Assembly (NCBI GenBank): GCA_015061865.1
Contig: SUVU01000006.1
Coordinates: forward strand, 1-41,294
Direction of reading: 5' to 3'
Source of the DNA: Lentisphaerota bacterium
GTDB lineage: Bacteria > Verrucomicrobiota > Lentisphaeria > Victivallales > Victivallaceae
Length of the DNA stretch: 41,294 nt
The notes beneath the pieces were generated by a model, which was given only the letters and a program-made list of their open reading frames with translations, ran no database searches and was not told the DNA's origin. Positions 8,895-20,912 of the stretch are shown piece after piece. The position numbers and the translations under genes were made by a program. Each line of letters begins with the position of its first letter. Position 1 is the stretch's first letter.

Positions 8895-9965
8895 TCAATT
8901 TTCCGGAGCAGCTGCGGCATCCGCAGTTTCGGCTTTGCGGGGAGCAGCGGCAGCTTTTTCGGCGGCGATTTTTTCTTTGATCCTGGCATCGATTTTCTGC
9001 TGCAGTTCCGGATCGCCGGCCAGAATGGCTTTGGTCTGATCTCTGCCCTGACCGAGCTGTTCGCCGTCAAAGCTGAACCACGAACCGCGTTTTTCCACGA
9101 TGCCCATATCAGTAGCGACATCGAGAATGGAACCGGTTTTGCTGATGCCTTCGTTATACATGATGTCAAATTCAGCGACTTTGAACGGCGGCGCCATTTT
9201 GTTTTTGATGACTTTGACCCGGGCCCGGTTGCCGGTGACGGCATCGCCGACTTTGATCGCCGTGGATTTGCGGATGTCCATGCGGATGGAGGCGTAGAAT
9301 TTCAACGCATTACCGCCGGGGGTGGTTTCCGGATTGCCGTACATCACGCCGATTTTTTCGCGGATCTGGTTGGTGAAAATCACGCAGGTTTTGCTTTTGC
9401 TCGCCGCACCGGTAAGTTTACGCAGTGCCTGCGACATCAGACGTGCCTGCAGACCGACGTGGGAATCGCCCATCTGCCCCTCGATCTCGGCACGGGGAAC
9501 CAGCGCCGCCACCGAATCCACGACCAGCACATCCAGAGAATTACTGCGGATCAGCGTGTCGGCAATATTGAGCGCATCTTCACCGCAATCGGGCTGACTG
9601 ACCACGAGTTTGTCCACATCCACGCCGATTTTCTGGGCGTAAACCGGATCAAGTGCGTGTTCCACGTCGATGATCGCAGCATTGCCGCCGGCGGCCTGGG
9701 CGTTGGCGATAACGTGCAGACAGAGAGTGGTCTTACCGCTGGACTCCGGTCCGAAAATTTCCACGATCCTGCCTTTGGGCAGACCGTAAATACCCAATGC
9801 GATATCCAGTGACATGCTGCCGGTGCTGATGACCGGCACGTCGCTGACGGCGGCATCGGCGCCCAGACGCATGATGGTGCCTTTGCCGAATTCTTTTTCG
9901 ATCTGCTGGATCGCCAGCAAGAGACTTTTTTCTTTATCAACGGCGATGATATCTTTTTCTGCCAT
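8895..9965 (-). CDS. recA: Recombinase A
   Basis: RecA forms ATP-dependent filaments on single-stranded DNA for strand exchange and the SOS response. The 356-residue product contains the Walker A motif GPESSGKTT (72-80), the [20 protein letters not shown] loop 2 region and the conserved core throughout. The C-terminal tail is Ala/Lys-rich and ends in acidic PEN. The ATG follows AGGAG and sits 24 bases after gyrB, with no promoter or recognisable SOS operator in the gap. It therefore appears to be transcribed from the gyrB promoter, an unusual arrangement for recA. Confidence 0.98.
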   Translation of the reverse strand: MAEKDIIAVDKEKSLLLAIQQIEKEFGKGTIMRLGADAAVSDVPVISTGSMSLDIALGIYGLPKGRIVEIFGPESSGKTTLCLHVIANAQAAGGNAAIIDVEHALDPVYAQKIGVDVDKLVVSQPDCGEDALNIADTLIRSNSLDVLVVDSVAALVPRAEIEGQMGDSHVGLQARLMSQALRKLTGAASKSKTCVIFTNQIREKIGVMYGNPETTPGGNALKFYASIRMDIRKSTAIKVGDAVTGNRARVKVIKNKMAPPFKVAEFDIMYNEGISKTGSILDVATDMGIVEKRGSWFSFDGEQLGQGRDQTKAILAGDPELQQKIDARIKEKIAAEKAAAAPRKAETADAAAAPEN

Positions 9966-9989
9966 GGTGTTTCTCTCCTGAAGTTACGG

Positions 9990-12657
<2,668 letters not shown>

Positions 12658-12687
12658 GTGAAAATCGCACCTTTTCCGGCTTTTTTC

Positions 12688-12709
12688 AGGGCGTGCGCAT
12701 ACGCACACG
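12688..12709 (-). other. Hairpin after lnt without T tract
   Basis: An imperfect 8 bp stem (GCGTGTGC with GCGCACGC, minus strand) lies some 15 bases past the lnt stop. No T-run follows, so it is at best a transcript stabiliser or a weak terminator between lnt and the gyrB promoter. Confidence 0.35.
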
Positions 12710-12721
12710 CAACGCGGGAGA

Positions 12722-14293
12722 TCATTTGCGGCGTTTGCGGGGGATGAAAAGCAGTATTTCCGCCAGCAGCAGCGCCGCCGGAATGAAAAGCCACCAATTG
12801 CCGTAACGGACAAAAAGTGTCCGGTCGGGGTTGCGCTCCAAAGTGACCGTCACGATCCCCGCCGCCTGCTCCCGGAGCAGTTCGGGGCGGAGCGAATCGC
12901 TGCCGATATAGCCGGTGAATTCGCCTTTGGCAGTGACCACGCCGGAACCGCCGTTGTTGCCGCAGCGGATCATGGGCAGATTGGTTTCCACACAGCGCAT
13001 CACGGCGTTGGCGAGGTGCTGTTCGGGTTCGCTGCTTTCGGGGTACCAGACATCGTTGGAGAGCGCCGCCAGCACGTTGGCGCCATTGGCGGCAAAGCCA
13101 CCGGTAACGTAGGAAAAAACTCCTTCGTAGCAGATGGCACAGCCGATGGAAATATCATCCGAAAGCTGCAGCGGCAGCAAATTTTCACCGGGGGCGAGAT
13201 CTCTGCCCATGTCAAAGGCTTTGACCAGTGATTCCGGCAGATATTTGCGCCCGGGGACGTATTCACCGAAAGGCACCCGGTGAAATTTGTCGTATTTGTC
13301 CTCAAATTCCAATGTGCTGTACTTCACCAGCAGAGCGCTGTTGGTCAGCTGACTGCTGTCACTGGAAAAATCCAGCGTGCCGATCACCATCGGGGTCCCG
13401 GTGAGCAGCGCTCCCAGTTCCCGGCGGTAGCGGGCCGCTGAACTCATATTGGCACGCAGCGGTACCGGCACGGCGCACTCCGGCCACAGCACCAGATCCG
13501 GTTTCTGCTCCAGCACTTTGCGGGTCAATGCGGTATAAGTCGTTATCGCCATGAGCGTTTCGGTATCTGAAGCCCGGCGCAGCTGCGGCAAATTGCCCTG
13601 CACCAGCGCCGCCCGGAGCGTGACCGGATCACGGTAAACCGTTTTTGAATTCATGCAGACCGTGCCGTAAAGCAGGGAAACCGCCCATAATCCGGCGGCA
13701 CATCCGGCGGCAGGCAAACCGGCTTTTTTGCGGCGCAGAGCGAAAATACCGGCACTGCCAAGTGCCAGCAGAAATGTCACCCCGTAACGCCCCGTGAAGC
13801 GGGCGATCTGCATCGCCGCCGGACAGCGCCACATGGTCACGCTGAAGTCATTCCAGACAAACAGCCGGTATCTCGTCCACTCCACCAGAGTAAAAAGCGC
13901 CGCCGCAGTGAAAGCAAACAACAGTTCCTCCCGGGGCGCCGGGAGATTTTTTTTGCGGATGCGGTCGCCGAACCACCCCAGCAATGCGGTGAAAACCGCC
14001 CCCCACAATGCGATCACCGGCATCAATGCCCACGGGATGCACCAGTGGATCTCCCGGAGAAACCGGAAGGCAAAACCTGCCCACGCCATTCCCCAGAGCC
14101 AGCCGCATAAAAAGCGGTATTTCCACTTGTATTCCGTGGCGGCGACCCCATACAGCGGCAGCAGTGACAGCAGTACGGCCAATCCCCAGTTCCACGGCGG
14201 CAGACTGGCGGCATAGATCAGGCCCCCGGCAATGGCGCCCGCCGGCGGCAGATACCGGCGGCAGGCGGCGGCAAGATGCGGCGGCAGTGTCAT
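12722..14293 (-). CDS. lnt: Apolipoprotein N-acyltransferase
   Basis: This inner-membrane enzyme adds the third acyl chain to lipoprotein N-termini, which commits them to outer-membrane sorting. The 523-residue product has about six hydrophobic segments in the first 215 residues and a C-terminal nitrilase-fold domain. The catalytic triad is visible as Glu272 (WPECAVP), Lys336 (KYDKFHRVPFGEYVPG) and Cys388 (GCAICYE), close to the positions known in E. coli. A final transmembrane helix precedes the basic end PRKRRK. The ATG overlaps the murA stop as ATGA. Its presence supports a diderm organism. Confidence 0.95.
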   Translation of the reverse strand: MTLPPHLAAACRRYLPPAGAIAGGLIYAASLPPWNWGLAVLLSLLPLYGVAATEYKWKYRFLCGWLWGMAWAGFAFRFLREIHWCIPWALMPVIALWGAVFTALLGWFGDRIRKKNLPAPREELLFAFTAAALFTLVEWTRYRLFVWNDFSVTMWRCPAAMQIARFTGRYGVTFLLALGSAGIFALRRKKAGLPAAGCAAGLWAVSLLYGTVCMNSKTVYRDPVTLRAALVQGNLPQLRRASDTETLMAITTYTALTRKVLEQKPDLVLWPECAVPVPLRANMSSAARYRRELGALLTGTPMVIGTLDFSSDSSQLTNSALLVKYSTLEFEDKYDKFHRVPFGEYVPGRKYLPESLVKAFDMGRDLAPGENLLPLQLSDDISIGCAICYEGVFSYVTGGFAANGANVLAALSNDVWYPESSEPEQHLANAVMRCVETNLPMIRCGNNGGSGVVTAKGEFTGYIGSDSLRPELLREQAAGIVTVTLERNPDRTLFVRYGNWWLFIPAALLLAEILLFIPRKRRK

Positions 14294-15579
14294 TGTTCTG
14301 AAACCTCCGCCCCGAGCTGCCGGAGTTTTTCCGGCAGTTTTTCATAACCGCGGTAAATCACTTCGGCACGGTCGATCCGGCTGTCGCCCTCGGCGCAGAA
14401 TGCGGCGATGACCATTGCCATGCCCGCCCGGATGTCCGGACTGGAGAGCGACGAGCCGTGCAGGGTGGTTTTGCCGGTTATCACCGCCCGGTGAGGGTCG
14501 CAGACAATGGCGTTTGCCCCCATGCCGATCAGGCGGTCAACGAAGTAAATGCGGCTTTCAAACATTTTTTCAAAAAACATCACCGTCCCCCGGCATTGGG
14601 TCGCCGCCACGATGGTACAGCTCATCATATCCGAGGGATACTGCGGCCAGGTGCCGTCGGAAATCTGCGGGATATAGCCGCCGAAATCCGGTTCGATCAC
14701 CCCCTCCTGACCGCCGGCAAAATAGAGGTGGTCAGGGTAAAGTTCCACTTTCAGCCCCATTTTTTCAAAGACCCGGTGCAGCATCCAGTAGTGGCGCAGA
14801 GTCGTTCCCCGGACGGTGATTTCCGTACCGGTCGCCGCCGCCAGACAGAGAAAACTGCCCGCCTCGATGTGGTCGCCGCAGACGGTGTATTCGGCACCGT
14901 GGAGTGAAGTCACCCCGTCGATGGTGATGGTATTGGTACCGGCACCGGAAATCTGTGCGCCCATGGCGTTGAGCAATTCTGCCAGATCGCGGACGTGCGG
15001 TTCGCAGGCGGCATTGTAAAGCGTGGTGCGCCCGGCCGCTGTGACTGCCGCAATGATGATCTGTTCGGTAGCGGTCACACTGGCTTCATCCAGAAACAAC
15101 TCTCTGCCCGCCAGACCGTTGGGCGCATGGAACGAGTAGGTGAATATATCCGGGCCCATGACCGCCCCCAGTTTGGTCAAACCGTAAAAGTGTCCGTCCA
15201 GCCGCCGTCTGCCGATAACATCGCCGCCGGGCTGGTGGAGTTCGGCTCTGCCGCAGCGTGCCAGAAGCGGGGCGGCAAAAAGGATGCTGGTGCGGTTGCG
15301 GGCGCACAATTCCTGCGGGATGACCGGTTCTTTGATATCCGGGCATTTGAAGCGCAAAGTGTTGTTTTCAAAGGTGAATTCGGCGCCGAGTTCACCGGCG
15401 ATATCCAGCATGGTGCGGACATCCAGAATATCCGGGACATTGTGCAGGATGACCTCTTCGCCGGAGAGCATCAATGCCGGGATCATCGGTAAAACTGCAT
15501 TTTTATTTCCGGAAACTGTCACTTCACCGCCGCGGATACTGCCGCCTTTGACAAACAAACTTTTAATGGGACTTTTCAT
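14290..15579 (-). CDS. murA: UDP-N-acetylglucosamine 1-carboxyvinyltransferase with Asp in place of the fosfomycin-target Cys
   Basis: MurA transfers enolpyruvate from PEP to UDP-GlcNAc, the first committed peptidoglycan step. The 429-residue product has normal length and the SGNKNAVLP motif (Lys26, Asn27). The active-site loop reads HQPGGDVIGRRRLDGH, with Asp120 where most bacteria have Cys (PGGC.IG.RP). The codon at 15220-15222 is GAT on the minus strand. Asp-type MurA enzymes are known from Chlamydia and mycobacteria and are not alkylated by fosfomycin. The ATG follows AGGAG. The gene overlaps lnt by four bases and is divergent from the TtcA-like gene. Confidence 0.96.
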   Translation of the reverse strand: MKSPIKSLFVKGGSIRGGEVTVSGNKNAVLPMIPALMLSGEEVILHNVPDILDVRTMLDIAGELGAEFTFENNTLRFKCPDIKEPVIPQELCARNRTSILFAAPLLARCGRAELHQPGGDVIGRRRLDGHFYGLTKLGAVMGPDIFTYSFHAPNGLAGRELFLDEASVTATEQIIIAAVTAAGRTTLYNAACEPHVRDLAELLNAMGAQISGAGTNTITIDGVTSLHGAEYTVCGDHIEAGSFLCLAAATGTEITVRGTTLRHYWMLHRVFEKMGLKVELYPDHLYFAGGQEGVIEPDFGGYIPQISDGTWPQYPSDMMSCTIVAATQCRGTVMFFEKMFESRIYFVDRLIGMGANAIVCDPHRAVITGKTTLHGSSLSSPDIRAGMAMVIAAFCAEGDSRIDRAEVIYRGYEKLPEKLRQLGAEVSEQ

Positions 15580-15604
15580 ACTGCTGCTCCTGTTCTTTAT
15601 TCAT

Positions 15605-15638
15605 CGCATACAGTATCATATCTGTCAATGCTTTTCAA
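15605..15638 (-). promoter_or_regulatory. Possible promoter region of murA-lnt
   Basis: The minus strand holds two overlapping -35-like hexamers, TTGAAA (15638-15633) and TTGACA (15628-15623). Neither has a good -10 at 17 bases (TACTGT and GATGAA). The promoter is likely here but its exact position is unclear. Confidence 0.35.
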
Positions 15639-15658
15639 GCGGAAAAATTTTTATATTC

Positions 15659-15687
15659 TTGAATTTTTTTCTGCCGCAGTATATTTT
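15659..15687 (+). promoter_or_regulatory. Possible promoter of the TtcA-like gene
   Basis: TTGAAT (15659-15664) and TATTTT (15682-15687) are 17 bases apart. The expected transcript start falls about 15 bases before the ATG at 15709, leaving just room for the GGAG ribosome site at 15695-15698. Confidence 0.45.
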
Positions 15688-15708
15688 ATGTGCCGGAGCA
15701 AGTTTGGT

Positions 15709-16461
15709 ATGAATACTCGTGATTTCAAAAAATTATGCCGCATTGCCGGTGAAACTGTCGTCCGGTACCGTCTGATCGCTGACGGCGACCGGATCCTGGT
15801 GGGCGCTTCCGGCGGCAAAGACAGTTTTGTCCTGCTGCATCTGCTGGATCATCTGCGGCATGTGGCGCCGGTGAAGTTTGACTTTATGGCGGCAACTTTT
15901 GACCCGCAGTTTGAGGATTTCGGGATCGACGCCATTGCCGGGTACTGCCGGGAGCACCATTGGGAACACCACACCGTCAGCGTGAATATCCCGGCGGTCA
16001 TCGCCGATAAAAAAATGGAAAAAAATCCCTGTATGCTCTGTTCCCGGCTGCGCCGGGGCAATCTCTACCGCCTCGCCGGAGAATTGCACTGCAACAAACT
16101 GGCGCTGGGACAGCATCTGGACGATGTGATCAGCAGTTTTCTGATGAGTTTGTGCCGGGGGCAGGGGTTGACTTCGATGGCGCCGCTGGTCAAACCGGAT
16201 GCTCCGGCGCACCCGGAGGTCATCCGGCCGCTGGCGCTCGTACCGGAAAAATTGATTTCCGCCTGCGCCCAAACATTGCCGCTGCCGGAAAAAAGCGGCA
16301 GATGCCGCTACGAAAACCGGGTGGAAAACGGCGACCGGGCATTTTTTTCCCGGCTGGTGGATGAACTTGCCTGCCGTATTCCCGATCTGCACAGCAACAT
16401 TGCCCGGTCACTGACCAGAGTCGAGCCGGAACACCTGCTTATTCCTCCGGCGGAACCATAA
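15709..16461 (+). CDS. TtcA-family tRNA 2-thiolation protein (PP-loop ATPase)
   Basis: The family adenylates and thiolates a tRNA cytidine (C32 in TtcA) in the cytosol using an iron-sulfur cluster. The 250-residue product has the PP-loop SGGKDS (34-39), the CMLCSRLRRG motif (Cys108, Cys111) and the ALGQHLDDV segment. The second Cys pair of E. coli TtcA (PCNLC) is replaced here by SGRC, leaving Cys199, so the cluster may be ligated differently. The ATG at 15709 with GGAG upstream was preferred over an upstream in-frame ATG because family similarity starts there. The 3' end overlaps the convergent U32 gene by 23 bases. Confidence 0.85.
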   Translation: MNTRDFKKLCRIAGETVVRYRLIADGDRILVGASGGKDSFVLLHLLDHLRHVAPVKFDFMAATFDPQFEDFGIDAIAGYCREHHWEHHTVSVNIPAVIADKKMEKNPCMLCSRLRRGNLYRLAGELHCNKLALGQHLDDVISSFLMSLCRGQGLTSMAPLVKPDAPAHPEVIRPLALVPEKLISACAQTLPLPEKSGRCRYENRVENGDRAFFSRLVDELACRIPDLHSNIARSLTRVEPEHLLIPPAEP

Positions 16462-18445
16462 ACAACAGCGACACGCCGTCACGCCGGGAAACGCAGAAAT
16501 CATGGCCGTTCCGGTCGGACCAGTTCCCTGACGGCAGCGGCAGCCGGGTCGCCAGCAAAGGCACATCTGCGGTTGCAGTATGCACTGCCAGCGGCGCATA
16601 CTGCCGGATCGTTTCCAGAGTTTCAGCCGGAGTTTCCGGGGCGGCAACGACGGAATCAGCGCCCAGAGCCGCCGCCATTCTGACAGCGATACTGTTGGTC
16701 ACCGGAAACGGGAAATCAAAGTGGATCTCCGCATCCTCCGGCACTTCCCGGAGCAATTCCGGGGCGTGCCAGCCGGTGGCGATAAATGTCCGGATGCCCT
16801 GCTGACTGGCGGCGGCGATTTTTTGACGGCACATTTCCAACTCTGTTTCGGGGATGAACGGCGGGACGGTGAAAGCACTTCCGGCGGGTGAAGCGGCTTG
16901 AAAACCGCCGCCGGACTGCTGATGATCCGCAAAGAATTTTGCCATTTTTTCTGCGATTTGCGGGTACAGGTCACTGTTTCGCAGTATGGGGGCGAAAAAT
17001 TCCCAGAAATTCCGGCGCAGAGCCTTCAACTCTGCCGCCGGGACGAAAAATTCCCCGGTCACGGTCACCGCGATCTCTGCGGCGGCGAAACCTGCCGGAG
17101 CGCCTTCGGCAAAGACCTTTTTCACACTTTCTGCGGTCAGCGGATGGCGGTCGGCACGGGCGAATCCCGCCGGTGCGTGCCACTTGCCGGTAATGCCGCC
17201 GATCGTACCGGTGAAACCGTCTGCGGCGGCGTGAATGGTCAACTGCAGCCGGTGGCGGAATTCCGGCAGAGTTCCGGCACGCCGGGAAAAGTCAAAGCCG
17301 TTTTCACCGATGCGGAGCAGTTTATCACCGTTTTTGAGCTGAAAACTGCCGGGAATGAACACCTTTTCGCCTGCCCCCGCCCGCAAAGTCCGGCTGCCCC
17401 GGGATTTTTCCATGGCAGTCAGGGAAAAACTTTTGCCGTCACTGCCGGCACGCAGCCGGTCACCCAGATGCAGTGAGGTCAGCACTTCCACCAGGATCCC
17501 CCGCCGGAGGATCTGTTTTACCTCTGCCGCAGTTTCACCGAAAACTCCGCTGGCATCCGGGGCGATCAGCGTGTCCCAGTTGCGCTTGTGATAAAATGCC
17601 GTACCGGATTTGCGGCTGACGGCAGCACGGAGCAGTGCGGCGCTCTCCTCATGTGCCGCCGGATCACCGGGGGAATCCAGCAATATCCGGTAAGCCCGGG
17701 CGGTTTTCCAGACATAATCCGGGGTACGCAGTCTGCCCTCGATTTTCAGCGATGAAATTTTCAGTTTGCGGAACTCATCCAGCAATGATACTCCATTCAA
17801 ATCCCCCGGCGAGAGCCAGTAACCCTCCGGTTTCTTTGCCGGACGGTAGAGTTTGCGGCAGAGCTGACGGCATTGTCCCCGGTTGCCGCTGGCGTGACAG
17901 AGCGTACCGGAGAGCAGACATCTGCCGGAGAGCGAACAGCACAGTGAGCCGTGGACAAAAACTTCCAGTTCCACCGGCGGATCTGCCGCCATCAAACGCA
18001 ATTCATCCAGCGTCACCTGCCGTTCCAGGATCACCCGTTTGAAACCGCATTTGGCGGCGCACTGCAATCCGGCGGAGTTATGGATGCCCATTTGGGTCGA
18101 AGCGTGCAATGTCAATTCCGGGAAGTAGTTGCGCACTGTCCACGCCACGCCGGGATCCTGTACGATCACCGCATCCGGGCGCAGTTTGGACAATTCCGCA
18201 AGCGCTTCAAACATGGCGCCGAGTTCCGGTTCAAAAATAAGCGTGTTGAATGTCACATAGACTTTTTTGCCGTTTTCATGGGCGAATCTGATCAGTCTGC
18301 CCAGCGAATCTGCGGTAAAATTTTCCGCCCTTGCCCGGGCATTGAAACTCCCCAAACCGCAATATACCGCATCGGCGCCGCCGTCAAATGCCGCCAGTGC
18401 CAGTTCCGGATTGCCGGCGGGGGAGAGCAGTTCCAAATGACTCAT
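16439..18445 (-). CDS. Peptidase U32-family protein, long RlhA-like form
   Basis: Despite the peptidase name, characterised U32 members are RNA hydroxylases: TrhP on tRNA uridine-34 and RlhA on 23S rRNA C2501. The 668-residue length, with a C-terminal extension of some 250 residues, matches the RlhA-like long form rather than the shorter TrhP. The signature VFVHGSLCCSLSGRCLLS (162-179) is present, followed by Cys192 and Cys196 in GQCRQLC, probably iron-sulfur ligands. The N-terminus ELLSPAGNPELALAAFDGGADAVY is typical. The ATG overlaps the RNase HIII stop as ATGA. The gene converges on the TtcA-like gene with a 23-base overlap. Confidence 0.88.
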   Translation of the reverse strand: MSHLELLSPAGNPELALAAFDGGADAVYCGLGSFNARARAENFTADSLGRLIRFAHENGKKVYVTFNTLIFEPELGAMFEALAELSKLRPDAVIVQDPGVAWTVRNYFPELTLHASTQMGIHNSAGLQCAAKCGFKRVILERQVTLDELRLMAADPPVELEVFVHGSLCCSLSGRCLLSGTLCHASGNRGQCRQLCRKLYRPAKKPEGYWLSPGDLNGVSLLDEFRKLKISSLKIEGRLRTPDYVWKTARAYRILLDSPGDPAAHEESAALLRAAVSRKSGTAFYHKRNWDTLIAPDASGVFGETAAEVKQILRRGILVEVLTSLHLGDRLRAGSDGKSFSLTAMEKSRGSRTLRAGAGEKVFIPGSFQLKNGDKLLRIGENGFDFSRRAGTLPEFRHRLQLTIHAAADGFTGTIGGITGKWHAPAGFARADRHPLTAESVKKVFAEGAPAGFAAAEIAVTVTGEFFVPAAELKALRRNFWEFFAPILRNSDLYPQIAEKMAKFFADHQQSGGGFQAASPAGSAFTVPPFIPETELEMCRQKIAAASQQGIRTFIATGWHAPELLREVPEDAEIHFDFPFPVTNSIAVRMAAALGADSVVAAPETPAETLETIRQYAPLAVHTATADVPLLATRLPLPSGNWSDRNGHDFCVSRRDGVSLLFMVPPEE

Positions 18446-19362
18446 GATCCGGAAATCTCATGCCACGTTTTAAAGTGCAGTTTGGCGCAGGAACGGAATA
18501 TTTCTGCTCCTTTATCCCGGAAAAGTTCCATTGCCAGCGCCTTGACATTCGCCCCGGCGCCGCGCGGCAGTGTCACCCCCGCAAGGGCGGAAAGTTTTTT
18601 CATGCCGTTGATAAAACCCTCCCGCGCCAGAATACTGGCGGCGGCAACTGCCACGTCACTTTCGGCACGGACCTGCTGATCGAGGGTGATCTGCCGTCCC
18701 CGTTCCATAAGAGCATTGCGGATCAGGCGTTCATCACCGAATTTATCCGAGAGCATCCGGGGGCATCCGGGCTGCTGTTCCAGCAAATTTTCGATCACCC
18801 GGGCGTGTCCCCATGCCAGCAGCCGGTTGAGGTTGCCGATTTTGGCGTACAAGCGGTTGTAAGTTTCCGGCAGCAGTGTCACCGTGGTAAACGCCCCCGG
18901 CGCGATCTGTTTGATCCCGGCGGCAAGTTTCAATATTTTGGCATCCGAATGGATCTGTTTGGAGTCGCAGACCCCCAGCTCCTGCAATTTTTTGCCGGTT
19001 TCGGCAGTGACGGTCACGCCGGCGATGATCAGCGGCCCGAAAAAGTCGCCTTTGCCGCTTTCGTCGATCCCGCCGTGAGGGGAAATTTCCACCGCCGCAG
19101 TTTCGGGGGCGGCAATTTCGGCGGTGCGGTACTCAAAGCTGTGCAGGATCTGCGGTTCCAGCGTATAAAGGACAAATTCCTCCATCCCTTTGCCCTGCAC
19201 CACCAGTTTGCCGCTTTCATAAGCGACGACGGAAACATGATCTCCGGCGGCTTTGAACCGGGCATAAGGTACGGTGGATAATTCCCAGCCGCGCCCCGCC
19301 AACAGCTCCCGCAGCTCCTCCGCCTGCGCCGGAGTTATGGTATTGACATAATTATTTGCCAT
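18442..19362 (-). CDS. rnhC: Ribonuclease HIII
   Basis: The enzyme removes RNA from RNA-DNA hybrids, including R-loops and primers. The 306-residue product carries the N-terminal TBP-like substrate-binding region (about 1-85, with SVVAYESGKLVVQGKG). The RNase H catalytic motif follows as GGIDESGKGDFFGPL (Asp100, Glu101), where the GK variant distinguishes HIII from HII. The ATG at 19362 lies seven bases past the NIF3 gene stop, with GAGGC as ribosome site. A longer frame upstream overlaps NIF3 and is unlikely. It overlaps the U32 gene by four bases, so NIF3, rnhC and U32 form one operon. Confidence 0.94.
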   Translation of the reverse strand: MANNYVNTITPAQAEELRELLAGRGWELSTVPYARFKAAGDHVSVVAYESGKLVVQGKGMEEFVLYTLEPQILHSFEYRTAEIAAPETAAVEISPHGGIDESGKGDFFGPLIIAGVTVTAETGKKLQELGVCDSKQIHSDAKILKLAAGIKQIAPGAFTTVTLLPETYNRLYAKIGNLNRLLAWGHARVIENLLEQQPGCPRMLSDKFGDERLIRNALMERGRQITLDQQVRAESDVAVAAASILAREGFINGMKKLSALAGVTLPRGAGANVKALAMELFRDKGAEIFRSCAKLHFKTWHEISGS

Positions 19363-19369
19363 TTCTGCC

Positions 19370-20131
19370 TCACAAACCGGTGGGAACTTCGGCGAAAACG
19401 GTTTCCACACCGAATTTTTCCCCGATCAGTTTCTGCATCGCCAGCACCCCGCAGGTTTCACTGGCATAGTGTCCCAATGCGATCACCGCCACGCCGGATT
19501 CCAGTGCCGCATGGTGCATGATATGCTCCATTTCACCGGTCACCAGTACGTCGGCACCGGCTGTTGCTGCCGCATAGACCGCATCCACTCCGCCGCCGCC
19601 GGAAACAATCGCCGCCCGGCGGATGATTTTGTCTTTGTCCCCGCGCAGCAGCGGTTCAACTTCCAGAGTTCCGCCCAGTTCAGCGGCAATTTCCGCCAGC
19701 GTCCGGGGGGCGGTCACTTCACCGCAAAAACCGATATACACGCCGTCGTATTCAAAGAAATCTTCCCGCTTTTCCAAGCCGATCATATCGCTCAACAACG
19801 CATTATGTCCGTAAACTTTATGGGCATCCAGCGGCAAATGCGCTCCGTAAAGCGAGATCCCGTTGCCGAAAAGCGTCGCAAACCGTCTGGCATCACTGCC
19901 GACCCACCGTTTCAAACCGCCGCCCCAGCTGATGCCGTGGTGGACAAAGATGAAATCAGCTTTTTCAGCCGCCGCCATTTCAAAAACTTCCTGACAGCCG
20001 TCCACGGCAAACATTACTTTGTTTACTTCGCTTTTGCCCTCGACCTGCAAACCGTTATTGGAAACATCGCCGCTGAAATTTTGCAGTTCCAGCGTCTCAT
20101 CCAGAAATTTCACCAATTCATCGCGTGTCAT
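19370..20131 (-). CDS. NIF3/YbgI-family dinuclear metal protein (GTP cyclohydrolase 1 type 2-like)
   Basis: This is a widely conserved family with a two-metal site and no settled cellular role; some members hydrolyse GTP in vitro. The 253-residue product shows the metal-binding FVHHGISW motif, HLPLDAHKVYGHNALL, and the C-terminal GEMEHIMHHAAL and ALGHYASE. The ATG at 20131 follows AAGGAGAG, and a longer in-frame start lacks a ribosome site. It heads the minus-strand operon with rnhC and the U32 gene, and diverges from the lipid-kinase gene at 20282. Confidence 0.9.
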   Translation of the reverse strand: MTRDELVKFLDETLELQNFSGDVSNNGLQVEGKSEVNKVMFAVDGCQEVFEMAAAEKADFIFVHHGISWGGGLKRWVGSDARRFATLFGNGISLYGAHLPLDAHKVYGHNALLSDMIGLEKREDFFEYDGVYIGFCGEVTAPRTLAEIAAELGGTLEVEPLLRGDKDKIIRRAAIVSGGGGVDAVYAAATAGADVLVTGEMEHIMHHAALESGVAVIALGHYASETCGVLAMQKLIGEKFGVETVFAEVPTGL

Positions 20132-20202
20132 GTTATGCTCTCCTTTGCTGGGTAATATACCACCGGCACGGGAAAAGGTCAAACCGGCAAATGCAGGTTC
20201 AC

Positions 20203-20230
20203 TTGATTTTTCAAGCGGATGTGATATATT
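20203..20230 (+). promoter_or_regulatory. Promoter of the lipid-kinase gene
   Basis: TTGATT (20203-20208) and TATATT (20225-20230) are 16 bases apart. The layout TTGATTTTT ... TGATATATT then ACCC is nearly the same as upstream of the galactokinase gene at 27942-27969. Confidence 0.65.
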
Positions 20231-20281
20231 TACCCGGCAGACAATTTAATCACTGATAAATCAATCCCCCGGAGTCACAAT

Positions 20282-20908
20282 ATGCAGATCAGCTATGCTG
20301 AAGAAATCAAACGTAAACTCGTTCACCTCTCCTCGCTGTGGATGGTGGCGGCAACTTTACTGCTCGCCCGGTGGCAGTATCTGGCGGCGGCAATTTTCGG
20401 AGCATTGCTGCTGCTGACGCTGATTTCCGAACACGATTACGCCAACGGCGGCAGATATCTCGGCAGACTTTACGGCAAAATTTTCGGCAAAATGCTCCGC
20501 AACGAGGTCAAACCCGGTCAATGGATCGTTTCCGGCGGCGCTCCGGTACTGGCGGCGGCGGCACTGGTCAACGTGCTGTTTGCCCCGGTTACCGCGGCGG
20601 CGGCACTGGCGGTCATGCTCACCGGTGATGCCGCCGCCGCCCTCATCGGCAGAAAATTCGGCCGCCATAAAACCGTCAACGGCAAATCCTGGGAGGGTTT
20701 TGCCAGTTTTATCATCGCGGGGTTTGCGGCGCTGGCGGCAGTGCTGGCGATTTCCGGAGCAAACTGGATTTTTTACCCGGCTGGTTTCGCCGCAGTGGTG
20801 TTGGCGGCGGTGGCGGAATTATTTCAGAAACAGTTGAAAATGGACGACAACTTCTCCATTCCGCTGTGCGTCGGTGCGGTATTATTTTTCACCTCGATCA
20901 TTATTTAA
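20282..20908 (+). CDS. SEC59/VTE5-type lipid (dolichol/phytol/diacylglycerol) kinase family membrane protein
   Basis: This is an integral membrane protein of 208 residues with about six hydrophobic segments. The family phosphorylates isoprenoid alcohols or diacylglycerol, usually with CTP. Hallmarks are the early EIKRKLVHL segment, the nucleotide-site motif TGDAAAALIGRKFGRHK (114-130) followed by NGKSWEG (133-139), and the late DDNFSIPL. The substrate cannot be told from sequence. A polyprenol kinase that recycles carrier lipid would fit with the glycan-transfer genes at 37-40 kb, but that is speculative. The ATG is preceded by GGAG at seven bases. R1 copy 2 follows the stop within five bases. 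Confidence 0.8.
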   Translation: MQISYAEEIKRKLVHLSSLWMVAATLLLARWQYLAAAIFGALLLLTLISEHDYANGGRYLGRLYGKIFGKMLRNEVKPGQWIVSGGAPVLAAAALVNVLFAPVTAAAALAVMLTGDAAAALIGRKFGRHKTVNGKSWEGFASFIIAGFAALAAVLAISGANWIFYPAGFAAVVLAAVAELFQKQLKMDDNFSIPLCVGAVLFFTSIII

Positions 20909-20912
20909 CGGT

